This document shows positions 46,255-54,012 of a DNA stretch of 64,000 nucleotides, piece by piece (position 1 is the first letter of the stretch; each line of letters begins with the position of its first letter). This DNA is from UBA1672 sp963977495 (lineage in GTDB: Bacteria; Pseudomonadota; Alphaproteobacteria; Micavibrionales; Micavibrionaceae): contig CAXBOT010000001.1 in the NCBI GenBank assembly GCA_963977495.1, positions 992,001 to 1,056,000 on the forward strand. The letters run 5' to 3'. Below the pieces are notes generated by a model. The model was not told where the DNA came from, ran no database searches, and saw nothing but the letters and a program-made list of their open reading frames with translations. The position numbers and the translations under genes were made by a program.

Positions 46255-46310
46255 TGGTGATCGCTGAGAGATTCGAACTCTCGACCTACTGATTAAAAGT
46301 CAGTTGCTTT
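46255..46310 (-). tRNA. tRNA-Lys(UUU) 3' fragment, probable attachment site
   Basis: Read on the minus strand this is the 3' part of a tRNA-Lys: anticodon stem-loop ACTGA-CTTTTAA-TCAGT (anticodon UUU, 46288-46304), variable AGGTC, T-arm GAGAG-TTCGAAT-CTCTC (46266-46282), acceptor strand AGCGATC, discriminator A and encoded CCA (46255-46257). The D-arm and 5' acceptor strand are missing or altered from about 46310 on. The integrase gene begins 215 bases further right. This is what one junction of an element inserted into a tRNA 3' end looks like; the intact tRNA should be at the other junction and is not in the window. Confidence 0.85.
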
Positions 46311-46489
46311 AACTTCATATTAATTGCTGTAACGTATGCTGAATAAGGGATACAGGATATTGATACGATTTACAAACAACCAAGTTGTGCATTGCTTAGC
46401 TCGATGCCCATAAATCATTACTGAGCAAGGCTTCTAAATCCTTTTTGTTGCACATACCTGTTCACTTTGTCCATATTGGAAAGACATCT

Positions 46490-46510
46490 TGAGTAGCCCA
46501 ATGAGTAGCC
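46490..46510 (+). repeat. Two direct repeats before the integrase
   Basis: TGAGTAGCC occurs at 46490-46498 and 46502-46510, a 12-base period, directly upstream of the integrase start. Such short direct repeats near an att site can be integrase arm sites or operators. The remaining 46137-46489 apart from the tRNA fragment holds nothing I recognise. Confidence 0.35.
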
Positions 46511-46524
46511 TAGAAAGATTATGA

Positions 46525-47859
46525 ATGACCGGCACAATAAAATTTATAGATTCAGTTATACGAAATATTCCAGCTACCGACAAACGTCAACTATTCTGGT
46601 GTTATGGGTGTCCCTGCTTTGGGATACGCGTCACGCAAGCAGGCGTTAAAACATTTATATTCAAGTACATGGTAAATCCTAGTGGCAATAAGAGAATTAG
46701 TCGCTGGATTACGATTGGCAAATATCCCGAGTGGTCAATTAGGAAAGCACGTTCAGAATATGATCGCTTGTACGAACTTGTGCATGAATATGGTCGCGAC
46801 CCTGTTGCTGAAACTCGCTCAGAAAAACAAAAGAAACGGGAGGACTATACAGTAGCCGCTTTTATTGATCTCTACCTCGTTCACACAAGGCTAAAAGGAA
46901 AAGCATCAGCACGTGAGGAAGAACGTGTATTCAATCTAGATGTAATCCCAGCTATAGGAGAAAAAATCCTGAGTGATGTCGATGCTGATGATATCGACAA
47001 AATACAATCTCGCATTCTTAAACGAGCAGAGAAAACCGTCACTGCTTCAAGGGGTGGAAAAGTTGCTGTTAAGAATTCACTTGCTTATACCCGACAACTT
47101 TTTAACTTCGCAAGAAAAAAAAAGCTGATTGATAGCAACCCCGTAACAGAAATTGATTCATTGGGTACTGCTGGCTCTCGAAGCCGAATCCTCAGTTTTG
47201 AGGAAATCTGGTTATTCTGGAATAAAATTGAAATTGTAGGTGTTCCGCCCGTTACGGCGAAATCATTGAAATTTGCACTGGTGACAATGCAACGCAGCAC
47301 CGAAGTACGCAACATGCGTTACGCTGCATTTAAATCGGACGAAGATATTTGGCAAATGGAAACGCACGAAACAAAAAACAAAACAATGCACCGAGTACCG
47401 CTAAATCAGTATGCGCTAGATATTATCGAAAGCGTCAAACCATTTACAGGCGCATCACCTTTTGTATTTGGCGCAACGAGAAACATGAAACCGCCAATAA
47501 AACCTCGCTCGGACTTAATCCCACTGGGCAATACTGCCATGCCACAGGCTATAAGAAAAAATCGTGGCCTCTTAGATATTCAAGATTTTCGTCCCCATGA
47601 TTTGCGGCGGACTGGTGCAACATGGATAACTGCGGCTGGCCTACCTAAACTCTACGCACGACTCATGCTTAACCACAGTGATGGAGATAGAGATGTTACC
47701 GGTGAAGTTTACGTACAATATTCTTATGATTTTGAAAAGCAACGTGCCGCTAAAGTATGGGAATTCATCCTTGATCAAATCGTAACGTGTGCATCACCAG
47801 AAGATATCCCTACTCTGGAAGAGCTGCGAGATCGGGTAAGACTTTCTGGGTTATTGTAG
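46525..47859 (+). CDS. Tyrosine site-specific integrase (tRNA-targeting island type)
   Basis: 444 residues. N-terminal DUF4102-like DNA-binding domain (CPCFGIRVTQAGVKTFIFKY and WITIGKYPEWSIRKAR), core-binding region (VAAFIDLYLVHTRLKGKA), and catalytic domain. Catalytic residues appear as R in MQRSTEVRNMRY, H-x-x-R in PHDLRRTGATW, and the nucleophile tyrosine in EVYVQYSYD. It recombines element and chromosomal att sites and fits insertion at the adjacent tRNA-Lys fragment. Its base composition is visibly more AT-rich than the core genes. It ends five bases from a convergent gene. Confidence 0.92.
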   Translation: MTGTIKFIDSVIRNIPATDKRQLFWCYGCPCFGIRVTQAGVKTFIFKYMVNPSGNKRISRWITIGKYPEWSIRKARSEYDRLYELVHEYGRDPVAETRSEKQKKREDYTVAAFIDLYLVHTRLKGKASAREEERVFNLDVIPAIGEKILSDVDADDIDKIQSRILKRAEKTVTASRGGKVAVKNSLAYTRQLFNFARKKKLIDSNPVTEIDSLGTAGSRSRILSFEEIWLFWNKIEIVGVPPVTAKSLKFALVTMQRSTEVRNMRYAAFKSDEDIWQMETHETKNKTMHRVPLNQYALDIIESVKPFTGASPFVFGATRNMKPPIKPRSDLIPLGNTAMPQAIRKNRGLLDIQDFRPHDLRRTGATWITAAGLPKLYARLMLNHSDGDRDVTGEVYVQYSYDFEKQRAAKVWEFILDQIVTCASPEDIPTLEELRDRVRLSGLL

Positions 47860-47864
47860 TTTAA

Positions 47865-48764
47865 TCAAATCGGGTTTTCCTCAAGTCGCTTAAGGATAGC
47901 ATCGAGAACGTAGCTATCTAGTTGGCTTTGATACAGGAAGCCTTTTTCCAACTCGGTTTTTTGAGCCTCTTCCAAGAATATCGGTTTAATATTTTCTCCG
48001 TAGGATATGTTTTTGACCTTATACTCGGCGCGTTTGAGCATCCGTGATATTGCGCCCTGCATGGCATATTGCCGAAACTCTCTATCCGACAGGCTGCGAT
48101 AGTCCGCCAGATAAAGCATGATCTCAACCCACAGCACCATCAGCTCTTTCTTGTCATCGCTATAGACATAGTGTGGTTCAAACGTGAACGGTGAACCATC
48201 GCCTGCTTGCATGTGCTTATCTCGCCTTCGCGTTGGCTTATAGTAGGCAAGAAGTTTTAGCGGACATGTTTTGCAGGACAGGCGTTGTTCAATGACTTCA
48301 TCAAATTTTCCTGCCTGCGTCATTTTCTGAATCACGAGCGGCGGCATATCGCTGTCACAGCGATAGATACAATCGCTAAGCTGACCTGATGTCACACAAT
48401 AGCGCCCAATACCAAAAAGCATTTGTACGGCTTCCGGTTCGCCTTCCATCGCTGTTTCAAGTTCGGGATCATGGGGCACATCAACATTGATTAGAAAGAT
48501 GCGCAAGGCTTGATACAGGCTATGGAGTATCGGTTCATGCTCTTCTAGGATTTCAGAGAAATCTACTCCAAAACCACTTCCAGTAATCACCGCGCGCAGC
48601 TTTCTATATATCTTGATCCCGCTGGCCTCTGAAATGCCAACCTCTTTGGCTGCCAGCGAGGCTTTAATGCCCCGCAGAAACATATGAACCATATAGATCG
48701 TGTCGGCAGCAGAAATTCTCGCATTCCTAAAATACGGGTTCTTAAGTGAATATTGTCTTGGCAT
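47865..48764 (-). CDS. Island protein with IS1595-like HTH N-terminus, unknown
   Basis: 299 residues. The N-terminal part (SAADTIYMVHMFLRGIKASLA, then KEVGISEASGIKIYRKLRAVI) looks like the helix-turn-helix found at the start of IS1595-type transposases, but no DDE catalytic domain follows. A CxxC pair (CKTCPLKLL) and other cysteines could bind zinc. The gene points leftward against the integrase and is divergent from the transfer operon, with repeated boxes in the intervening gap. A regulator of the island is a plausible reading; it is not shown. Confidence 0.6.
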   Translation of the reverse strand: MPRQYSLKNPYFRNARISAADTIYMVHMFLRGIKASLAAKEVGISEASGIKIYRKLRAVITGSGFGVDFSEILEEHEPILHSLYQALRIFLINVDVPHDPELETAMEGEPEAVQMLFGIGRYCVTSGQLSDCIYRCDSDMPPLVIQKMTQAGKFDEVIEQRLSCKTCPLKLLAYYKPTRRRDKHMQAGDGSPFTFEPHYVYSDDKKELMVLWVEIMLYLADYRSLSDREFRQYAMQGAISRMLKRAEYKVKNISYGENIKPIFLEEAQKTELEKGFLYQSQLDSYVLDAILKRLEENPI

Positions 48765-48808
48765 AAATCGTTTTTATCCAATGAAAGACCTAAAACGGGG
48801 TAACGAAG

Positions 48809-48840
48809 TTCAGTAAGCCGGAAAAGCTAATTCAGTAAGC
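48809..48840. repeat. Two TTCAGTAAGC boxes between regulator and transfer operon
   Basis: TTCAGTAAGC occurs at 48809-48818 and 48831-48840, period 22 (two helical turns). They sit between the divergent HTH gene (start 48764) and the first transfer-operon gene (48969). Spacing by two turns fits an operator bound by a dimer or two dimers; iterons or part of an origin of transfer are alternatives. Confidence 0.45.
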
Positions 48841-48902
48841 TATACAGAGCCCCGCGCGCGCCATTGACATAGCGTAGCATCAAAACATCCCACCATATAA
48901 AT

Positions 48903-48960
48903 CCTCTCTTGTTTTTTTAAAAGGCAAGAACCGCCCGAATTTTGGGCACAACAAAAGAGG
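48903..48960 (+). promoter_or_regulatory. Leader hairpin that masks the ribosome site of 48969
   Basis: CCTCTCTTGTT (48903-48913) pairs with AACAAAAGAGG (48950-48960) with one mismatch; an inner GCCC/GGGC hairpin (48933-48947) lies within. The right arm contains the AGAGG that serves as ribosome binding site of the gene starting at 48969. This could regulate translation of the transfer operon, or could be a hairpin of an origin of transfer. Confidence 0.45.
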
Positions 48961-48968
48961 ATGTATTT

Positions 48969-49154
48969 ATGAGCATTATCAATTTCCCCATAGAAACTTT
49001 GGAAGAGCGCGCCGATGCGTTTTTCGATGACGGCGTGCCTGCGCGCATGCCGCCCCTTGATTGCTGGATAAAATGCGAAGACCCGCGTTGTTTCCAGCAT
49101 GGCTGTATGAAAGCTACGCCTAAACCCCACAAGGGAGGGCATCGCCATGTTTGA
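48969..49154 (+). CDS. Small Cys-containing island protein
   Basis: 61 residues. GAGG lies nine bases before the ATG, and the end overlaps the start of the next gene by eight bases, which supports coding. It has three cysteines (WIKCEDPRCFQHGC) in a pattern that could bind zinc, and a basic, histidine-containing C-terminus. No family recognised. First gene of the rightward island operon. Confidence 0.6.
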   Translation: MSIINFPIETLEERADAFFDDGVPARMPPLDCWIKCEDPRCFQHGCMKATPKPHKGGHRHV

Positions 49155-49740
49155 TAAACCTTCTCCTTTTGATGGTATGCGTCCACCAAGCTTTGGTTCA
49201 TTGGCCGCGATGGGCTTTTGTCTTCTTCTTGAGAGCGCAATGTTCGTCATGTTCTATGCGGTCTATACCGAAACCATCGGCCTCATGAGCGATACCTATC
49301 TCTCAGAGTTGCCCGTTGTAGGTGCGCTGTTCGCATATATCGATCCCGATGCGAATGCCAGTCACATCATTTCATTGTTGCTGGCAACGTTTTCAGTAGC
49401 AACGCCGCTATTCCTCTGGTCAGAAATCTTCCGCCAGAAAATACTCGATGACCCGCAAGAATGGTTCTCGCATCCCTCAAATCAAATCATAGCGAGTTTC
49501 GGTGGATTGATCTTGTTTCTGGTGCTCGGGCTAGAGGTCGTGAATCTCTACACCCTCGTCGCCCGTGAAACGATGCCCTCCGGCTTCGGCGTGTCAACAG
49601 ACGATAGCGGTTTGATGGCATATCTCGCTCAGAACAAAGGCATGGCCATTGGCATAAGCGCAGTTGTCGCCGTGATCAATATCGTCCTCGCGCTTTTTAC
49701 CACCCGCTCCATGCGCAGCCTTAAATCAACCGAGGAGTAA
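49147..49740 (+). CDS. Four-helix membrane protein of the island
   Basis: 197 residues with about four transmembrane helices (AAMGFCLLLESAMFVMFYAV; HIISLLLATFSVATPLFLW; IIASFGGLILFLVLGLEVV; GISAVVAVINIVLALF). The second loop is acidic (IDPDANAS). No family recognised. Tight spacing to neighbours puts it in one transcript with the lipoprotein, vWA protein and coupling protein, so a role in conjugation-linked envelope processes is possible but inferred from context only. Confidence 0.6.
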   Translation: MFDKPSPFDGMRPPSFGSLAAMGFCLLLESAMFVMFYAVYTETIGLMSDTYLSELPVVGALFAYIDPDANASHIISLLLATFSVATPLFLWSEIFRQKILDDPQEWFSHPSNQIIASFGGLILFLVLGLEVVNLYTLVARETMPSGFGVSTDDSGLMAYLAQNKGMAIGISAVVAVINIVLALFTTRSMRSLKSTEE

Positions 49741-49744
49741 ACCC

Positions 49745-50425
49745 ATGAAAATCTCAGCACTTATCATAGTGATCTTTGCGCTTGTTGGCTGCGGTGAACA
49801 AACACCGCCCATGCCAGCGCACAAAACCGAAGCCATTTTTGTTTTAATCGAAAACGGCGGCACTATAGCCGAAGACGATCAGGGCGAGGCGCTCAATACT
49901 GCCCTGAATCTATTTCAGCAACTCACAACGCTTGGCCGCCGCCGCGCCACCAAAAATGTAGCAATCCACATTGTCTTAAGTGCATCTCCCAACCGCATTG
50001 CATGGTCAGGCACACCCGATCAGCTTTTGGCGCAAGCGGAAGATGTGAAGAATTTGATCGTCTTTAAGCGATCATTTTCTGATCTGGTGATGGCCTTCGA
50101 GCAAATCGAAACCACCGTTAATCTCACCCAGCCCGATGCCATTCGCCTGTATTGGATCGGGACAACCATTCATGTTCCGTTTCAGACGGCCAGCGAGCCA
50201 ATCGTGGTTGAAGTCCCGCAAGACGTGCCAAGCAATCTTGCGCTCTCCCGATTATCCAGCCGCTTGAGCGTGCTCAAAATCATGCGCGTGCATCCTGATC
50301 AAGATCAAATCCTGCAAGCCTATCTCGCCTCGTTGGGGATTTTGGAACGCGCCCGAAAAGGCGAACTGGACTTTTCTCTTCTTGGCGAGGCGCAAACCAA
50401 ATCACGTCTTAAGACACTTTTATAA
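49745..50425 (+). CDS. Island lipoprotein, unknown
   Basis: 226 residues; signal peptide with lipobox LVGC, lipidated cysteine at residue 16. The mature protein begins with a strand-turn IFVLIENGGTIAEDDQGEAL and later ILTFS-like alternation (VAIHIVLSASPNR), an alpha/beta arrangement that could be a degenerate vWA-like or Rossmann fold. It follows four bases after the membrane protein and precedes the vWA protein by ten bases. Confidence 0.62.
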   Translation: MKISALIIVIFALVGCGEQTPPMPAHKTEAIFVLIENGGTIAEDDQGEALNTALNLFQQLTTLGRRRATKNVAIHIVLSASPNRIAWSGTPDQLLAQAEDVKNLIVFKRSFSDLVMAFEQIETTVNLTQPDAIRLYWIGTTIHVPFQTASEPIVVEVPQDVPSNLALSRLSSRLSVLKIMRVHPDQDQILQAYLASLGILERARKGELDFSLLGEAQTKSRLKTLL

Positions 50426-50435
50426 GGAGGCTGAC

Positions 50436-51485
50436 ATGAGATTTTTGAAGATAATCGTTGATACCGCGCTCTTGGCTGCATTGTGCCTGCCATTGTCGGT
50501 ACAAGCGCAGGAGGCAACAATCAGCATCAACGCGCGCAGCGATCAAACGCAGCCCGTAATCATCGTGCAATCCAAATACGATTTTGAGCAAAGTATTTCC
50601 CTCAAGATGAAAACCGATCCCGCCCTCAGCGCTTCGGATGTTTTGATCAGGGCGATTTCCAAGGTCGGAATGGTCGATGCGCACGGTATCAACATCACAT
50701 CAGGCTTTGATGTTGATGCCGTAAATAATCTTGTTGTGGCCTTTAGCGGCGGCACGTCCGAGATCATAAGAACGCTTCAATTGCCAAATGGCTTTCAAAT
50801 CATTGGTAGTTTCAAAGACCGGAATGGCAATTTTGTCGCCCCGCCAATTGGCAGCTTGGCGGTCTATAACACCAGTGGCGAAAAACTCTGCTTTGAGTAT
50901 GAAACCGCCGCGCAAGCCAAGCCTAAAATGGTTTTTATGCTTCTCGTGGATCGCTCTGGCTCCATGTTTGACGTTATGGATGATGTCAAAGCCAGCGCGA
51001 AAGCCTTCCTCAAATCCCTGCCCGCTGCGGCCATGTGCGCGGTGTCGAGCTTTAGTGATGGCTTCACCTATCACAACGAACGCTACGAGAACTGCAATAG
51101 CGGCGCATTTAAAATTGATGATCTGGTCGCAGATGGTGGCACTCAGCTTTATACGCCCCTACTGCGCGCCTATCAGAGTCTGACGCAAGAGTATTTCAAG
51201 GGCTATCAAAAGGCCGTCATCATCATTACCGATGGTCAAATCCCGCCAAATCCAATCCTCCGTGATCAAGCTCTTGCCGCCAAACAAGATGTATTGAGCT
51301 TCGTCTATTTTTTAGGCGAGAAGGAAGAAGCGCAACTGAGTTCTCTTGCCGATGTGTTCCTGCAAAGCACGTCGGATATCAAAAATCATCTCAATCAGTA
51401 TTTTGACGCTTTAAGCACTGCCTACAAAACCCAGACCGTCTTAAATGTGCGCCAATGCCAAGGGGGCGTGTATGCAAACCCCTAA
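50436..51485 (+). CDS. Secreted von Willebrand factor A domain protein
   Basis: 349 residues. Signal peptide to about VQAQ (core ALLAALCLPLSV). An N-terminal beta region (to about 160) precedes a vWA domain. The MIDAS metal site is complete in outline: DRSGS near 172, a threonine in DGGTQLYTPLL, and aspartate in IIITDGQIPP. vWA domains mediate protein contacts or polymer assembly at the envelope. The ATG at 50436 has AAGGAGG upstream; a longer start at 50382 overlaps the lipoprotein gene. Its stop overlaps the coupling-protein gene by 14 bases, tying the two together. Confidence 0.8.
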   Translation: MRFLKIIVDTALLAALCLPLSVQAQEATISINARSDQTQPVIIVQSKYDFEQSISLKMKTDPALSASDVLIRAISKVGMVDAHGINITSGFDVDAVNNLVVAFSGGTSEIIRTLQLPNGFQIIGSFKDRNGNFVAPPIGSLAVYNTSGEKLCFEYETAAQAKPKMVFMLLVDRSGSMFDVMDDVKASAKAFLKSLPAAAMCAVSSFSDGFTYHNERYENCNSGAFKIDDLVADGGTQLYTPLLRAYQSLTQEYFKGYQKAVIIITDGQIPPNPILRDQALAAKQDVLSFVYFLGEKEEAQLSSLADVFLQSTSDIKNHLNQYFDALSTAYKTQTVLNVRQCQGGVYANP

Positions 51486-53082
51486 CCATCCAGCGCGCAT
51501 CTATAGCCGTGATACTCATGTCCATGGATCATCGCAGTGGGCAAGTCGAGCGCACTTAAAGTCTCGGCATTACGGCGAGACGGGGCGCATATTCCTGGGC
51601 TATGGCCTGCCCGAACAGAGTAAGGCCAAAGCCTACCAAATTAGAAGTTCGAGCAAGATGCATCATCTGGTCGTTGGCTCAACGCGTAGTGGCAAGGGGA
51701 TCAGTTCCGCCGTTCCCACATGCCTTGAGCATGATGGGGCGCTGGTCGTCCTCGATGTTAAGGACGGCGAGAACGCCAGCGTATGTGCGCGCTATCGCCG
51801 CGATGTGTTGGGGCGTAGCGTCGCACTGATTGATCCTGAACATATCGTCGCCCCTACGCTTGGTATGCAGAATTTTGCATTTAACCCTGTCGGTGATCTT
51901 AATCCTGAAAGCGATGATTTTTTTGATCAGGCTTTTTTAATTGCTGATGCGCTGGTGATGGACAACGCCAAAGACCCGTTCTGGTCAGATGAAGCCAAAG
52001 CCCTGATTACGGGCTTTTGTATGTACGCACGAACAGCCGCGAAACCCCTCCTACCTGTTCCTGACAAGGGGCGCACATTGGGGCAAGTGCGCGCCATGCT
52101 CAACCTTCCGCCAAGTGCCTTTAGCCATTTGATTGCCGGAGAATTTGAGACCGATGAGGACGGCAATACCACCTTGATTACTTTAGGCATGGCGCAAAGC
52201 CGTAATGAGCATGTGCGCGCTGCTGCGGCGCGCATTATGAATAAGGCCAGCAAAGAACGCGCAAGCGTAATCTCAACAGCGCAATCCAATACGCATTTTT
52301 TGGAAAGCCCGAAAATCCAGCACATCTTATCAAAATCAGAGTTCAGCCCTTCGATTTTAGAAGATGGCAATACGGACGTGTTCATCATTATGAGCACCGC
52401 AAAAATAGCCATGAATAATCGGCTCTTACGTTTGTTTGTGAACTGGACAATCAGCGCCATATCGCGCTTTAAAAAGAAAGCTGAGCCACCTATTTTATTC
52501 TTGCTCGAAGAAATGGGAACGGCGCTAGGTCGCCTGTCCATGGTCGAGACGGCCTTTGGCCTCATGGCAGGTTACGGCATGATCCTTAAAGGGTTCTTAC
52601 AAGACTTTAATCAGCTCAAGTCTTTGTATAGGGACAACTGGGAAACCATCATCGCCAATTGCGGTGTAATCCAATGCTGCGGCGTAAATGATGTCTTTAC
52701 CTGCGAATATCTATCAAAGCTCTGCGGTACAACCACGATTGAGTTTATCAGTGAAGCCAGCGCGCAGCATCGCGCTAGCCTCATAAGCGATCCAAATTAC
52801 TACTCGCGCGATGATCAGCTTATTTCTCGCCCCCTGATCACACCATCAGAAATCCGGGTCATGCACCCGAGCGACCAATTGCTGATCTTGGCCAATGCAC
52901 ATCCGGTTACGGCCTTCAAAACCGCTTACTTCTTAGATCGTCGCTACCGCGATAAACGCGGTGATCCTTTGTTCGATCTTCATCCCGATTATGCCGATAA
53001 GCCATTGCCACGCGCGATAGATTTTACGGCGGCCAATCTGGATATCAGCGCAATCCTCGATCCTGTTTTTAACGGCGCATAA
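51472..53082 (+). CDS. Type IV coupling protein, VirD4/TraG-like ATPase
   Basis: 536 residues. Walker A GSTRSGKG at about 69-76 and Walker B FLLEEMG near 345 belong to the VirD4/TraG-like coupling proteins that bring the relaxosome to a transfer channel. The FNPVGDLNPESDDFF block and C-terminal HPSDQLLILANAHPV are also family-like. Compared with VirD4 it lacks an N-terminal membrane anchor; the membrane neighbours (49147, 53093) may supply one. AGGGGG lies just before the ATG at 51472. No VirB genes are nearby. Confidence 0.85.
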   Translation: MQTPNHPARIYSRDTHVHGSSQWASRAHLKSRHYGETGRIFLGYGLPEQSKAKAYQIRSSSKMHHLVVGSTRSGKGISSAVPTCLEHDGALVVLDVKDGENASVCARYRRDVLGRSVALIDPEHIVAPTLGMQNFAFNPVGDLNPESDDFFDQAFLIADALVMDNAKDPFWSDEAKALITGFCMYARTAAKPLLPVPDKGRTLGQVRAMLNLPPSAFSHLIAGEFETDEDGNTTLITLGMAQSRNEHVRAAAARIMNKASKERASVISTAQSNTHFLESPKIQHILSKSEFSPSILEDGNTDVFIIMSTAKIAMNNRLLRLFVNWTISAISRFKKKAEPPILFLLEEMGTALGRLSMVETAFGLMAGYGMILKGFLQDFNQLKSLYRDNWETIIANCGVIQCCGVNDVFTCEYLSKLCGTTTIEFISEASAQHRASLISDPNYYSRDDQLISRPLITPSEIRVMHPSDQLLILANAHPVTAFKTAYFLDRRYRDKRGDPLFDLHPDYADKPLPRAIDFTAANLDISAILDPVFNGA

Positions 53083-53092
53083 GGAGGCACAT

Positions 53093-53512
53093 ATGATCTT
53101 AAAATATTGGCTCTTCATGATTTTGGTTGGCTGTTCTGCTTACGGCGCTATGCGCGATCTATCCGGTGCGCACCTGCTTTATGACAGTAATCACTGGCAG
53201 TATTACTTTTATTGGAGCGCGCCGTTCATCCTCGCTTTCCTTAGCGCAAGGGGCTGGCGCACCAGCCGCATGTGGCGGCGCATGATGGATCACAGATATC
53301 CGCCCCTCACACTTAGTCGCGGCCAGCCTCAACGACAAAAAACAGCGCCGCGCCCAAGCATTTTGGAACGCGCGTGCGCAGCATTAAGCGTTCTGGCGCT
53401 CGCAGCAATATTAAAAATATTTGCAGTGAATAATATTGCATGGTGGATCGGCGCGCTGATTGGCTCATGGGCATGTTTACGTATGCTGCTCATGGCGGTG
53501 CGCCGCCCATGA
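53093..53512 (+). CDS. Small membrane protein of the island
   Basis: 139 residues with two to three hydrophobic segments (YWLFMILVGCSAYGAM; YYFYWSAPFILAFLSA; ALSVLALAAILKIFAV). GGAGG precedes the ATG; the start is 11 bases after the coupling protein. The middle has basic stretches typical of cytoplasmic loops (RTSRMWRRMM). By position it may anchor or accompany the coupling ATPase, which has no membrane segment of its own. Confidence 0.65.
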   Translation: MILKYWLFMILVGCSAYGAMRDLSGAHLLYDSNHWQYYFYWSAPFILAFLSARGWRTSRMWRRMMDHRYPPLTLSRGQPQRQKTAPRPSILERACAALSVLALAAILKIFAVNNIAWWIGALIGSWACLRMLLMAVRRP

Positions 53513-53808
53513 GTAAAGCAGATTGTAAATTCTCTTACCTTATAAAAAACGCAGAACTCTGCAGGTTTGCCGGTGGGTATTTACGATTTGTTAAGACTTT
53601 ATGCACTACTATAAAAGGTAAGGGAGCCCGCGTGAATACGATCACGAACGGTGCTCCTTTTTTATTGCGCGATGTTTGCTGCGCCCGTGTTTCCACCCAT
53701 AAACGCGAAGGGCTGCAAGGCAACGGCTCCCTCGTTACCGCGCATGACGACTATGGCAGCGATGGGCATATATGCGCCTTCGCTGCTCTTTTTATGGGGG
53801 GCGTGTGA
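53509..53808 (+). CDS. Doubtful small reading frame overlapping a structured region
   Basis: 99 residues, ATG overlapping the previous stop as ATGA and ending in a TGATG overlap with the next gene. Coupled starts support translation. Against it: the sequence has no recognisable domain, and the DNA from 53531 to 53739 is full of long inverted repeats and a terminator-like hairpin. It may be a leader peptide or not coding at all. Confidence 0.35.
   Translation: MSKADCKFSYLIKNAELCRFAGGYLRFVKTLCTTIKGKGARVNTITNGAPFLLRDVCCARVSTHKREGLQGNGSLVTAHDDYGSDGHICAFAALFMGGV
53531..53739 (+). promoter_or_regulatory. Switch-like structured region before the serine recombinase
   Basis: One segment has three competing partners. 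TATAAAAGGTAAGGGA (53610-53625) pairs with upstream TCTCTTACCTTATA (53531-53544; two-base bulge, one G-U). GGTAAGGGAGCC (53617-53628) pairs with downstream GGCTCCCTCGTTACC (53725-53739; three-base bulge). GGAGC (53623-53627) pairs with GCTCC (53653-53657) followed by TTTTTTATT, a terminator. Another hairpin joins CGTGTTT and AAACGCG. This looks like an attenuator or conditional element controlling the downstream recombinase and relaxase genes. Confidence 0.5.
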
Positions 53809-54011
53809 TGAACACATTTCCCTCCAATAAGGACAAGAAGAGTTACGCATTAGATTTGAAGACTCCTATAGATCGGAGTCATAATCGGGATAGCAACGAT
53901 GAGCGCATAAAAGCTCTCGTTAGATTTCTGGCCAGACGCGCGGCGGCGGAAGATTACCGCATGATCCAAGACGCATCGGCCTCTCCCGAGACAAAAGATG
54001 GTGGTCATTGA
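53808..54011 (+). CDS. Small basic protein ahead of the recombinase
   Basis: 67 residues, charged and basic (DRSHNRDSNDERIKALVRFLARRAAAEDYRM as a likely helix in part). GGGGGG lies just before the ATG, and its end is one base from the ATG of the recombinase, so the two are coupled. Small partner proteins before serine recombinases can be directionality factors; that is only a possibility here. Confidence 0.55.
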   Translation: MNTFPSNKDKKSYALDLKTPIDRSHNRDSNDERIKALVRFLARRAAAEDYRMIQDASASPETKDGGH

Positions 54012-54012
54012 T

